From Planctomycetaceae bacterium (GTDB taxonomy: Bacteria; Planctomycetota; Planctomycetia; Planctomycetales; Planctomycetaceae): a stretch of DNA of 34,633 nucleotides. The first letter of the stretch is position 1; each line of letters opens with the position of its first letter. The translations under genes were made by a program, and so were the position numbers. The notes below the pieces were generated by a model. It was not told where the DNA came from, ran no database searches, and worked only from the letters and a program-made list of their open reading frames with translations. This document shows, piece by piece, positions 8,701 through 16,630 of the stretch. Where the stretch lies: the NCBI GenBank assembly GCA_028284885.1, contig JANQQW010000159.1, positions 1 through 34,633 of the forward strand, read 5' to 3'.

Positions 8701-11272
8701 TGCCGTCGCGGCCGAGCGTGCCCCGCGTGCGGAGGTCCCAGCTGACCGGCGTGAGCCGCTTGCGAATCTCCTCGGCCCGCTCGTTGAGGACGAGGTTCCA
8801 GGCCATCAGCTTGGCGAGCCGGGAGGTCGTCCCCCGCGAGTCGAGCACGGCCTTCGAGTACCGCAGGAAGGCAGCGTCGGCCGCGGTGAACACCGCGTCG
8901 TTCGGGTTGCTGCCGTCGAGGTTGCCGTCGGTCGTGAACAGCTCGCCCGGGTCGTCGAAGAACGGGTTCCCCGAGTGCACGCGGGCCAGGTACCACGGCT
9001 CGTACTCGGCCGCGTCGATCACGCCTTCGCGGAACCGCTTGTTGAACGTGTACGTGCCGTAGTTCGAGAACGACTGGAACACGGTCGGCGTGGCGTCCTC
9101 GAAGATGAGCGACTTGCCCGGCGCGGCCGGCGTGCCGAACGTCGCGTGCGTCATCCCGACGCGGTAGTTGCGGTAGCCGGAGCCGCGAATGTCGTAGGGG
9201 TCGCCGAACGAGTAGAGTGGCGTGTCGAAGATCATCCACTGCACGGTCGCCCCGCCGCCGATCTCGTTGACGATCGCCCCCGACTCGACGCTCGAGACCA
9301 TCGGGATGTTGTCGTTGCTCGTCTGACCGGCGGAGACGCAGGCCAGCAGCACGGTCGGCGAGACGGCCCCGTCGGTCACCGTGGCGACGACCCACTGCCC
9401 GGGCTGGTAGTTCGCGCTCGCCTGCCGGCCGGAGAGGACCTGCTCGCCGAACCGTTCGTTCCCGTCGTCGTCCGCGTTGGACAGCCCCGCCTTGGGGAAG
9501 CCGTCCGCGCCGGCGGCGACGTTCTGCCACGCCTGCAGCATCTGGTTGACCTCGCCGTACCTGCCGGCGACGAGTTCCTCCACGTTGCCGCCGGAGTCGG
9601 TGTGGACGATGCCCGTCATCAGCGTGAACAGCTCGACGTTCGAGAGTTCCTGCCAGCCGGTTCCGCTGCCGAACGTCTGGCTGAAGAGGACGTTCAGCCG
9701 GTCGAAGTCGCCCGCCGCGAAGCCGTCGTCCACGTCGCTGGGGTCGGCGTTCAGAATCCAGCCGAGGTTCACCTCAAACGGGGTCAGGCCCTGGTTCGAC
9801 TCGGTGACGAACCGGTTCACGCGGTTGGGAGCGGCGGCCGGGTCGAGGATCGAACCGAAGACGGCTATCTCGTCCGGGTTCGCGTTGCCGGCGTAGTTCG
9901 AGTGGACGTTCACGTTGCCGAGCGCGTCGGCGTCCTCGATCTTGAAGTAGAAGATCGGGACGAACAGCGTCTTGTCGCCCCGCTCCTGGACGGGGAAGCC
10001 GAGGTCGAGCGGGATCGAGTCGGAGAGGCCGTTGCCGTCCGCGTCCCCGCCGAAGTCGTACTCGGGGTACTTGAAGGCGGTCCACACGAGGGCGCCGTCG
10101 GCGAACGTGTTGCCGGGCGAGTAGGCGCCCCAGGTCGGCTCGGTCGCCGGGTCGCTGGAGCCGTTGTCGGTCGTCACCTTGAAGAACAGCCGGTTCGGGT
10201 TCACGCCGGCGGGGGGGAACAGCCAGTCGCCGGCCGAGTAGTCGAACCCGGTGCCGCCGCCGCCACGCCACGCCGTCTCCATGTTCCACACGCCGTAGCT
10301 GCGGGCCGCGTCGGCGAACGGGTACGGGTTCGGGTGGGCACTCGTGACGAACCCGTCGCCGTCGAGGTCCTCGCCCGCGTCGAGCGTGCCGTTGTTGTTG
10401 AGGTCCTCCGTGTCGCCCGGCCGAATGAACCGCAGCACGCCCGGGTTCCCGGCGACGACGTGGTCCCGGTGCGGGTGCAGCACGAGGCTCGAGATCGGCG
10501 TGCCGTCGTTCATCAACGAGGTCGCGTCCGGGAAGCGGACGGGTGCGTACCCGCCGCCGGAGTTGCGGAGGTACTGCTGCATGCCGTAGGCCGGCTTCAC
10601 CACGCGGACCGGCTGCCCGGCGTCGTCGAGGCCCCAGCTCTCGTAGGTCAGCCAGGCGGCGTTCAGGTCCGGGGCGGTGTAGTCGGCGTCCGGGCTGGTG
10701 ACGTTGCCGATGCCGGTCGACGCCTGGTCGGAGAGGCCGCCGTTCGCGGCCGCGGAGTAGTTCAGCTTCAGCAGGAACCGGTTGTCCGGCTCGCCGGCGG
10801 TGCCGTCGTCGGCGAGGCCGTTGTAGTTCTGGTCGACCTCGGGGACGCCGTCGCCGTCGAGGTCGACGACGTTCACGCCGCGGCCGTTGAACGGGCGGTG
10901 GTCCCGGCCGAAGAGGTCGGCGAGCAACGCGTATCGGCCGCCGTGCAGGGCGGACTGCGGGAAGTCGTCCCCCGCGCCGAGGATCACCTGCTCGACGCCG
11001 AAGTCGAACAGGGCGTCCGGGTCGAGGCCCGACTCGTCACGCACCTTGGCCGCCTCGGCCATGTACTCGGAGTTCGCCACCTCCTGCGAGACGTACAGGT
11101 TGATCGTGATGCCGAGCACCGACAGCAGGGCCAGCAGGCTGATCACGACGACCAGCGTCGAGCCCTCGCGGCTCTCGTCGAGCTCGTCCCGGCGAAGGAC
11201 GGCCCGCGTCTCGCACTCGCGGCGGAGCACGGCGCGACGACGGCGACTCGTGCGGCGGTGTTTCTGGTTCAT
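5714..11272 (-). CDS. Giant GspK-like minor pseudopilin (1852 aa)
   Basis: Starts at an ATG after a weak GAGAGA. A 36-residue basic leader precedes G37 and S38-TLVVVISLLALLSVLGITINLYV, a pseudopilin N-terminal helix with Val, not Glu, at mature position 5, as is characteristic of GspK. Near the C-terminus (about 1575-1590) GRINWNTLRYPEVLAAL resembles the GspK motif around INxNTA..VL.AL. Asp/Asn/Gly loops like calcium sites occur at 137-157 (DLDGDGVPEVDQNYNGLADD), 290-309 (dockerin/EF-like) and 410-420 (DADGNGLSD). GspK is normally roughly 300-350 residues and caps the pseudopilus tip with GspI and GspJ; this protein is over five times longer. It is downstream of the G-G-H-I-J genes, the standard position for K. 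Function is inferred from position, N-terminus and motif. Confidence 0.75.
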   Translation of the reverse strand: MNQKHRRTSRRRRAVLRRECETRAVLRRDELDESREGSTLVVVISLLALLSVLGITINLYVSQEVANSEYMAEAAKVRDESGLDPDALFDFGVEQVILGAGDDFPQSALHGGRYALLADLFGRDHRPFNGRGVNVVDLDGDGVPEVDQNYNGLADDGTAGEPDNRFLLKLNYSAAANGGLSDQASTGIGNVTSPDADYTAPDLNAAWLTYESWGLDDAGQPVRVVKPAYGMQQYLRNSGGGYAPVRFPDATSLMNDGTPISSLVLHPHRDHVVAGNPGVLRFIRPGDTEDLNNNGTLDAGEDLDGDGFVTSAHPNPYPFADAARSYGVWNMETAWRGGGGTGFDYSAGDWLFPPAGVNPNRLFFKVTTDNGSSDPATEPTWGAYSPGNTFADGALVWTAFKYPEYDFGGDADGNGLSDSIPLDLGFPVQERGDKTLFVPIFYFKIEDADALGNVNVHSNYAGNANPDEIAVFGSILDPAAAPNRVNRFVTESNQGLTPFEVNLGWILNADPSDVDDGFAAGDFDRLNVLFSQTFGSGTGWQELSNVELFTLMTGIVHTDSGGNVEELVAGRYGEVNQMLQAWQNVAAGADGFPKAGLSNADDDGNERFGEQVLSGRQASANYQPGQWVVATVTDGAVSPTVLLACVSAGQTSNDNIPMVSSVESGAIVNEIGGGATVQWMIFDTPLYSFGDPYDIRGSGYRNYRVGMTHATFGTPAAPGKSLIFEDATPTVFQSFSNYGTYTFNKRFREGVIDAAEYEPWYLARVHSGNPFFDDPGELFTTDGNLDGSNPNDAVFTAADAAFLRYSKAVLDSRGTTSRLAKLMAWNLVLNERAEEIRKRLTPVSWDLRTRGTLGRDGSEANTYRGWEYGAAGEFPPEFSDGSVTVARGAANYPFREATRRLIRDTNDGNQGANVPLQDVVQRLLSLNHVVDLVGPGNDGIWGTGDDDATEGPNERPFFRRLTSHPTFVPNTAIGTLALGSMTTLQRQEHEARRDRQKLARDVYMLLYTIGGGWDGVNYAGTDNSDLGSGVRNLYNDDQLEEMARFAVNFVDQLDPDDVITKFEYDTNPNNGWDLDDNPYGAVEITPDRAVVFGVERQSLTFSEALVVVADLADNGGSAVDHPRTEWNDQLALRDWTFLELRNASATPASFENEAWKIVVQPLDKDPMATTVNARHLIPRSGAGSVGGGALFTIGTAGDGDLMDGGNVAPTRMRIDRTDPRDGDFTDPEDFRIPSAALGSFDLDLIDPNHEGRFRLHDSTTEAGVDRVDPPIGTTNGVEQGTKLPNDTNKGDFLSLDDAMDAVSAQPGVEFVLMRRAHPYRTPPVEPTDTNAATYGPQSADNPWIEVDRITTDVKGFDQLDGSLADTASLTQVDNNLVTLQSSARSEPFVRDEDRATNGAYAATATVKNSIGAVNKVTTDNLGGTFGVRQFHPDRDFTSPVDLFLVPLFGPHDVTHGERGMTNVVDGFPRQAYPNLAGAAKFLKPVAEGAYGTDGRPGVGGTDDNTDSQIDDWRERQELPGDNEPNPDPSVLGGAGDGTWKYDNRWYRLLGFVETPSALLNVTNPTVDQATYRLPGRINWNTLRYPEVLAALVDDEGAVDPATGFAALDPSGAKQTGYLADRYEGAGVRDWWIDFLKSRDGIDPVTGLVLPGMPGGRPFRSTSFLRGEQGSPQGIEQTMLRGLWTDLYDDTTGIEVDSPLVRTNVLTRRLLELGTPNERYGANPPATTYNDTAGHAVDPETRHRLLSKVWNNSTTRSNVVFLHVQIDFHQVGNGGTAANPAYRIGGKLTDMPSHRGFFVIDRSRAFELLRPEHFRAAAATSPYSFKRVGDPQLGAGEEGFDFRDLILYREVLE

Positions 11273-11354
11273 GACGACTCTCTCGGATGACCGGCCGCGG
11301 CCCGACACGGCCCGAGGGAATGAAGACGGCACCGATCGGCACCGGGTACGAAGA

Positions 11355-12779
11355 TCAGTCGTTGCGGTTCGAGAACAACGCGTGCCGGACCGTCGCCTGA
11401 CGCATCTGTCCGGACTTGTTGTCGAAGAAGCGGACCGTGATCTGGATCGCCCGCAGCGGCGGCACGTCGTCGCTGCCGATCCAGAGGTACTCGCTCCCGT
11501 TGTCCGTCGTCCCGTCCCCGTCGTCGTCCACGCCCTGCTGGCCCGGAGCTCCGTCCGCACCGAGCGGCGACGGCCGGTAGGGCGGGGCGTTCGTCAGCGA
11601 CGGGTGCCAGGTGTCGAACACGCGGTTGTTGGCGTTCACGCTCGAGGGGCCGTAGTCCGCGCTCGCGGCCGGGACCCCGTAGGTGCCGACCCCGCCGTGG
11701 CCGACGTCGCGCCAGCTGTCGATGCCGCCACCGGACGCGTCGTCCCAGACCTTGACGTCGAACGCGTGCACGTTCTGCATGAGGATGTCCTCGCCGACGC
11801 GGCTGCCGGCCGGGAACGTCACCCCGGTCAGGTCGCTGCGGTCGTTCGGGTTGGGAACCGTGCCCCCCAGCGCGTCGGGGTACTCGAACGTCACGTCCGA
11901 GGTCTCGCTGTGCGTGTACCGGCCGATGAAACCGTCGACGCTGGGGACGGCCGGGTTCGCGAACTCTCGCGGGTAGCCGGTCGCGTGGTCGTGGCCGAAC
12001 CGGAACCGGGGCACGCCGAGCGAGTTCGTGTTGGTCGAGGCGTTGTCGAGCCAGTTGAGGTCGTGGAACCGCGCGGCTCCGTCGGTCGTGTCGTAGTGGG
12101 CCGAGTAGTCGAAGTCGGCGTAGAACGACCCGGTGTGGGCGGCCGCGTTCCAGCCAGTCGGATTGGCGTCGAAGGACGAGTCGAGCGGGTCCCGAAGCAA
12201 CATCACCCGGCGGTACAACACGCCGTTCCGGACGAAGTAGCAGACCTCGGCGAAGCGGGAGCTGCCCACGTTCGCGATCGACCCGTCGTCCCAGTCCGGC
12301 TGGTTCAGGTTGGGCGTCGTCGGATCGCCGTCGCCGTCCAGGTCCAGCACCGCCGCCGTCCCGAAGAGGAGGTCGTTCTCGGACTCGTCGATCGCGATCG
12401 TGAACTGGAGCACGTCGTCGACGTCGCTCGCCAGGTCGTTCTCCGAGACGTAGAAGTAGCCGCGGCGGTTGGCGAAGGCGAACTCCGGGAGCGGGTTCGA
12501 GGAAGCGTCCACGATGTCGCCGTCCATCTCGTTCACGCCGAAGGGCAGGATCGTCTGGAAGGTGCGGTTGTCGAGGTCGCCGCGGAGGACGTTGAGCAGC
12601 ACGCGGCTGCGTTGGTCGTTGCGGGCGATCCCCTTCTGCGTGCCGACGGACCGGGCCGACAGGGCGAACACCTGGGCGAACAGCACCATCATCAGCGAGA
12701 CGATCGCCACGGAGACGAGCATCTCGACCAACGTGAAGCCGGTGCGGGCAGGACGGGCGTCGGGGAGTCGTCGCATCAT
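11355..12779 (-). CDS. GspJ/PilW-like minor pseudopilin
   Basis: 474 residues from the first of two adjacent ATGs; ATGA overlaps the upstream gene's stop by 4 nt, indicating coupling. Prepilin leader with cleavage after G14, then FTLVEMLVSVAIVSLMMVLFAQVF with Glu5. The body has Asp-rich loops (DLDGDGDPTTP, VDDDGDGTTDNG). A C-terminal strand region (RAIQITVRFFDNKSGQMRQA) resembles the end of GspJ/PilW proteins, where it describes a soluble beta domain. GspJ is usually about 200 residues, so this one is also enlarged. Assigned J mainly by order (after I, before K). Confidence 0.75.
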   Translation of the reverse strand: MMRRLPDARPARTGFTLVEMLVSVAIVSLMMVLFAQVFALSARSVGTQKGIARNDQRSRVLLNVLRGDLDNRTFQTILPFGVNEMDGDIVDASSNPLPEFAFANRRGYFYVSENDLASDVDDVLQFTIAIDESENDLLFGTAAVLDLDGDGDPTTPNLNQPDWDDGSIANVGSSRFAEVCYFVRNGVLYRRVMLLRDPLDSSFDANPTGWNAAAHTGSFYADFDYSAHYDTTDGAARFHDLNWLDNASTNTNSLGVPRFRFGHDHATGYPREFANPAVPSVDGFIGRYTHSETSDVTFEYPDALGGTVPNPNDRSDLTGVTFPAGSRVGEDILMQNVHAFDVKVWDDASGGGIDSWRDVGHGGVGTYGVPAASADYGPSSVNANNRVFDTWHPSLTNAPPYRPSPLGADGAPGQQGVDDDGDGTTDNGSEYLWIGSDDVPPLRAIQITVRFFDNKSGQMRQATVRHALFSNRND

Positions 12780-13801
12780 GGTTCGCTGAAGCTCCCGATC
12801 GGGTACACGTCGACGATCCGCTCCGGGAAGACCGCCGCGGCGGTCGGTTGGGACAGCGGCTCGGCGAGGGTCAGGTTGAGCGTGTTGCCGACCGTGTCCC
12901 CGACCCGCTGGATGCGGTACCAGAGCAGGTTCTGGGCGTCGAGCATGTAGCCACCCGCCTTCACGTTCGGCTCGGTCGCCCCGGCCGCCACGGCCACCTG
13001 GATCTCCTGTGTCCCGGCGATCTGGTAGACCTGCTCCTCCTCCCGCGACAACTTGCGGTTGAAGAAGACGGCCACGTTGACCGAAGCGTCGCCGTTGGTC
13101 GACTTGCGGACGGTCAGCATCCACGAGAAGCGAGCCTCCTCGGCCTGGCCGATGACCCGTTCCGGGGTGAAGTCGAGCGGCGTCAGCCAGTCGATCTGTG
13201 CTCCGGCGATCCCGTTCACCGTGCGGACCTCGCTGCGGCGGCCGTCCGGATGGAACAGGATGCAGCGGTCGCCGGCGGCCAGAGCTCCGACGTCGGCGGC
13301 CGAGGCGAGATCGACGGTCGTCGTCGTCGCCGCGACCGGCACCTTGTCGAAGTAGTCGACGAAGCTGTCGGGCAGGTTCACGAGGTCGCGAGCGGTCGGG
13401 AAGTCGGCGGTCGCCTGCACGATCGACCCGTAGCGGGCCCGCGTGCCGGCCGCGCTGATGCCGGCGTCGTCGTGCCCGTAGAACTGCACGCCGCCGCCGA
13501 ACTCCGCGAAGCCGGTCGGATCGACGACGTAGGACTCGCTGCGGTGCTCCTGCACGTTCCCGTCGTTGTCCGGGTCGTGGACAATCTGCGGGAAGGCCTC
13601 GATCAGGCCCTCGGCGTTGTACCGGAGCTGAGTCGCCTTGGTGAGCGTGGTCGCCTGCACGGTTCGCAGTACGGAGAGCGGGAACAGCGTGGCCAGCGAG
13701 ACGACGCCGATGCCGAAGATGCCCAGCGAGACGAGCACCTCGGTCAGCGTGACACCGCGGCGAGCGGTCGGGACGGCGGTGGTTCGGGGGAGGGCTCTCA
13801 T
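12776..13801 (-). CDS. GspI/PilV-like minor pseudopilin
   Basis: 341 residues; ATG overlaps the upstream stop (ATGA) and its own TGA overlaps the J-like start, so H-I-J form one coupled unit. Leader ends at G16 followed by VTLTEVLVSLGIFGIGVVSLATLF, with Glu5 and the PilV/GspI-type pattern TEVLVSLGIFGIGV. The soluble part is larger than a normal GspI (about 120 residues) and unrecognised, with acidic DPDNDGNVQEH near residue 80. I infer a tip subunit that would pair with J and K. Confidence 0.77.
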   Translation of the reverse strand: MRALPRTTAVPTARRGVTLTEVLVSLGIFGIGVVSLATLFPLSVLRTVQATTLTKATQLRYNAEGLIEAFPQIVHDPDNDGNVQEHRSESYVVDPTGFAEFGGGVQFYGHDDAGISAAGTRARYGSIVQATADFPTARDLVNLPDSFVDYFDKVPVAATTTTVDLASAADVGALAAGDRCILFHPDGRRSEVRTVNGIAGAQIDWLTPLDFTPERVIGQAEEARFSWMLTVRKSTNGDASVNVAVFFNRKLSREEEQVYQIAGTQEIQVAVAAGATEPNVKAGGYMLDAQNLLWYRIQRVGDTVGNTLNLTLAEPLSQPTAAAVFPERIVDVYPIGSFSEP

Positions 13802-14769
13802 TCCTCGCTCACCTCGCCGGTCAGGGCGTACAGGAATGGTTGCGTCGGGTCGAGTTCGTTGGCGACCGTCTGCCCGGTGCGGGTGAAGACCGAGACGATC
13901 CGCATGCCCCCCTCGACCCCGTCGAACCCGGCTTGCGAGGGAGACGCGAAGTACGTCGAGACACGGCCGGCCGTGTAGTCCTCGACGTCGCAGACGACGA
14001 GGTGCACGATCCCCTGCTGGGCCGCGCCCCCGGTGACCGTGCCGCGGGGGGAGAAGAGGACGTCGAAGTAGCCGGCCGCCGAGATGGCCGCCTGCGAGTA
14101 GGGCAGCTTGCTGGTCGTGCCGTTGTCCAGGTGGACCATGATGTTCCGCGGCAGCGTGACCGGCTCGGCCCCGGGCAGGACGTCGTTGGCGAGTTCGATC
14201 GCGAACCGCACGTCGGCCGCCCCGGCGTTCGGGTACTCGGAGAGCAGCGTGATCGTCGTGCTGACCGTCATGTCCGGGACGGTGGCCGGGTACCAGGTGG
14301 CGTTGTTCGAGTCGAGGCTGCCGCCCGACCCGGCCGTGTTCGCGAGCCGGATGCGGACCGTGCCGATCGTCAGCAGCCCCCGCGCCTGGAGTCCTTGCAG
14401 CACCGTCACGAAGGCCGCCTCCGGCGTGAAGTCCGTCTGACTCCCGGCACCGAAGTCGCCCACGCCCTCCTCGGCCTCGAGCTGTTGCACGTAGACCATG
14501 CTGGTGACGGCGAGCTTCGTTCCCTCGGTGAGGTCGGGGTTCACGTAGAAGCGGACGCCGCGGGGGGCGTCCGCGTAGACGGCCCGGTCGCGGGCGCCGC
14601 CGAGGTAGGAGTGCACCTGCTGCGACCCGTTCCGCAGCCGCTCGGCGTCGAACGTGACCCGGGCCACGCCGATCGCCATGCCGGCCAGCACGACGAAGAT
14701 CGCGATCGAGATCAGCAACTCGACCAGCGTGAAGCCGTGGCGTCCCGGTTCGTGCGGGGATCGGTTCAC
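13798..14769 (-). CDS. GspH-like minor pseudopilin
   Basis: 323 residues from a GTG placed 1 nt after the TGA of the preceding pseudopilin gene. Leader cleavage after G12, then FTLVELLISIAIFVVLAGMAIGV (Glu5). Residues 38-65 (RLRNGSQQVHSYLGGARDRAVY) match the GspH/FimT pattern of a helix continuing into ARxxAV. The sequence RGVRFYVNPD follows, as in GspH/FimT. These usually have about 170 residues, so the C-terminal part is extended. In T2SS, GspH lies near the pseudopilus tip; its position here, between G-like and I-like genes, is the canonical one. Confidence 0.77.
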   Translation of the reverse strand: MNRSPHEPGRHGFTLVELLISIAIFVVLAGMAIGVARVTFDAERLRNGSQQVHSYLGGARDRAVYADAPRGVRFYVNPDLTEGTKLAVTSMVYVQQLEAEEGVGDFGAGSQTDFTPEAAFVTVLQGLQARGLLTIGTVRIRLANTAGSGGSLDSNNATWYPATVPDMTVSTTITLLSEYPNAGAADVRFAIELANDVLPGAEPVTLPRNIMVHLDNGTTSKLPYSQAAISAAGYFDVLFSPRGTVTGGAAQQGIVHLVVCDVEDYTAGRVSTYFASPSQAGFDGVEGGMRIVSVFTRTGQTVANELDPTQPFLYALTGEVSEE

Positions 14770-14770
14770 G

Positions 14771-15691
14771 TCAGTTGCCCCCCGACTGGAGGTTGGTGAA
14801 GTTGTCGTTGAGCGCCGAGTTGCCCGGGTCGCCGAGCACCGTCGGCTCGGGCTGGGCGAGGTGGCCGAAGTTCGCCGTGTCGTTCGGGGCGTACAGACCG
14901 AAGTCCAAGTCGGCCCCGGCCGAGACGATCAGCGGCTGGTGGTAAGTGTTCGGCGTGTGGTAGTTCGTCTCGTTGACGAGGACGGTCAACTTTCCCTTGG
15001 GGTCGTCCGGATCCGAGCCCGCGTTGGCCGTGGTGACCGAGTCCCAGAGGAGTTCGGCGGCGGTCAGGTTGACGTTTGTCCCGTCGGGTCGGACGAGCCG
15101 GGTGGGCCAGCGGTAGAAGCGGATGGGCGTGCCCCAGCCGTCGAGGAACTCGAGGTTGCCGTCGCTGTCCGTGTCGCCGACCTCGTTGGCGGTGAAGGTG
15201 TCGTCGCCGACCGACGCGGCCCCGAACGTCCCGCCGTTGAGCACGGTCCAGTACAGCACCTCGGCGTTGTCGGCGTCGGAGGTCGTGTTCCGGGCGATCT
15301 CGTCCCCCGCGTACGTCCCCAGCCCGAGCGCCTGGGCCTCCACCCAGTCGAAGGGGAAGGCCCTCTTGTACTGGTCCTTCCGGACCCGGATGCGGGCGAC
15401 CTCCTCGGTCACCCCGCCACTGGCGGCGAGCGTACGGACCTGGGCGGCGAGTGGCCCCTTCGTGATCGATCGGTCGAGGGCGTCGCGGCGGGACTGTACC
15501 TGGGCGCGGATCTTCTCGATGGTGCCGCGGGTCGCCTCCTCGCGGGCCGTGCCGCCCGCTCCGACGACGAGTGCGACCGAGATCCCGACCAGGATGACCA
15601 TGATCGCGATCACGACGAGCAGTTCGATCATCGTGAAGCCCCCCCGGCGGGTTCGTGGGGGCGACGGGTTGTCGTGGACGTGGTGACGCAT
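14771..15691 (-). CDS. GspG-like pseudopilin (second copy in operon)
   Basis: 306 residues. Leader ends at G18; the mature N-terminus FTMIELLVVIAIMVILVGISVALV is a textbook class III pilin helix with Glu5. The central helix (ATRGTIEKIRAQVQSRRDALDR) and DGWGTPIRFYRW at about residue 190 match the G-type pseudopilin core, where DxWGxPxxY is the conserved strand. C-terminal ILVSAGxD-type text (LIVSAGADLDFGLY) matches the SxGxDG region of GspG. It is longer than classical GspG (about 140 residues) by an insertion between helix and DGWG. Likely a structural subunit of the pseudopilus. Confidence 0.82.
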   Translation of the reverse strand: MRHHVHDNPSPPRTRRGGFTMIELLVVIAIMVILVGISVALVVGAGGTAREEATRGTIEKIRAQVQSRRDALDRSITKGPLAAQVRTLAASGGVTEEVARIRVRKDQYKRAFPFDWVEAQALGLGTYAGDEIARNTTSDADNAEVLYWTVLNGGTFGAASVGDDTFTANEVGDTDSDGNLEFLDGWGTPIRFYRWPTRLVRPDGTNVNLTAAELLWDSVTTANAGSDPDDPKGKLTVLVNETNYHTPNTYHQPLIVSAGADLDFGLYAPNDTANFGHLAQPEPTVLGDPGNSALNDNFTNLQSGGN

Positions 15692-15716
15692 GAGGCTCGT
15701 GTTCCTGATCGACGGC

Positions 15717-16523
15717 TCAGTTGCCGAGCCGGCCGTTCGAGAAGTTCGTGACGTTGTCCCGGTCCGCCTCGTCCAAGGCGTCCGAGTTGTCCGGGTCGTA
15801 CACCGGGTTCAACGTGGCGCCGTAGTTGCGGTCAGGTCCCGAGCAGATGATCTGGAAGGACTTCGGCTGCCAGTACGTGGAGGCGGTCTGCAAGTACGCC
15901 TTGACGGACGGGGAGTACTCGTCGCTGTGAACGTAGAGATAGCGGCCGTAGTCGTTCGGGGCCTCGTAGTGCGGGTACTGCCCGGCCGTGTCGACGACGA
16001 CGCGGGAGACGTCGATCTCGAAGAACGGACCGGCGCGGTTGCCACCGCTCGTGGTCTCGAACGGGGTCCGCGGATTCTTCGAGAAGCCGTACGGCGCTCC
16101 GTCGCTTCTGAGGGGACCGCCTAGGAAGAAGAGCAGGCACTGCTCCCCGTTCAGCACGTGGGTGTCGGACGTGTCGCCGTCGCCGTTGAGGTCAAAGGGC
16201 GCCGTGAAGTCGACCTTCGTCCCGAAGACCGACCGAATCTTGGACCTGGCGTCCGGAGTCCAAGAGGCTCCGTCCTCGGGAATCGTGATCGAGCTGGGCG
16301 GCTCGGTGCCGTACTGAACCTTGAAGTCGGCGATTGCCGCGTCGAAGTTCGAGATCTCGGTTCGCACCTGGGCGAACGAAGCGCTGCCGAACCCGCCGCT
16401 GACGGCCACGACGAGGAGGCTCATCAGGATGGCGATGATCGAGATCGTCACCAGCAGTTCGACGATCGTGAAGCCCCGTCTTGCGGGTCGCGTGTCGGTC
16501 GTTCGAGCGCGTGTGGTTCGCAT
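15717..16523 (-). CDS. GspG-like pseudopilin (first copy in operon)
   Basis: 268 residues, GGAG about 10 nt before the ATG. Leader cleaved after G17, then FTIVELLVTISIIAILMSLLVVAV with Glu5. Residues about 50-75 (VRTEISNFDAAIADFKVQYGTEPPS) match the GspG helix-to-loop pattern in which a polar helix ends in YG..P. An Asp-rich stretch (DLNGDGDTSDT) may bind calcium. The C-terminus again has the SFQIICSGPDRNYG pattern equivalent to SxGxDG. The gene lies 25 nt upstream of the second G-like gene. Two G-type subunits in a row suggest a heteropolymer or a major/minor pair, which is inference. Confidence 0.8.
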   Translation of the reverse strand: MRTTRARTTDTRPARRGFTIVELLVTISIIAILMSLLVVAVSGGFGSASFAQVRTEISNFDAAIADFKVQYGTEPPSSITIPEDGASWTPDARSKIRSVFGTKVDFTAPFDLNGDGDTSDTHVLNGEQCLLFFLGGPLRSDGAPYGFSKNPRTPFETTSGGNRAGPFFEIDVSRVVVDTAGQYPHYEAPNDYGRYLYVHSDEYSPSVKAYLQTASTYWQPKSFQIICSGPDRNYGATLNPVYDPDNSDALDEADRDNVTNFSNGRLGN

Positions 16524-16630
16524 GGTTTCGATACTCCGTCAGCGGGAACCCTGCTCCCGGACCCGGGAGAGGGACGGTTGGTCGAGTCGTTCGAGGTTCG
16601 GAGTCGGCCGCCCGCAGGCGACGAGAGTCG

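Noticed and set aside
7505..11290. Long plus-strand open frame antisense to the giant K-like gene
   Set aside because: Val/Arg/Gly-rich with no domain; a mirror of the GC-rich codon pattern of the real gene.
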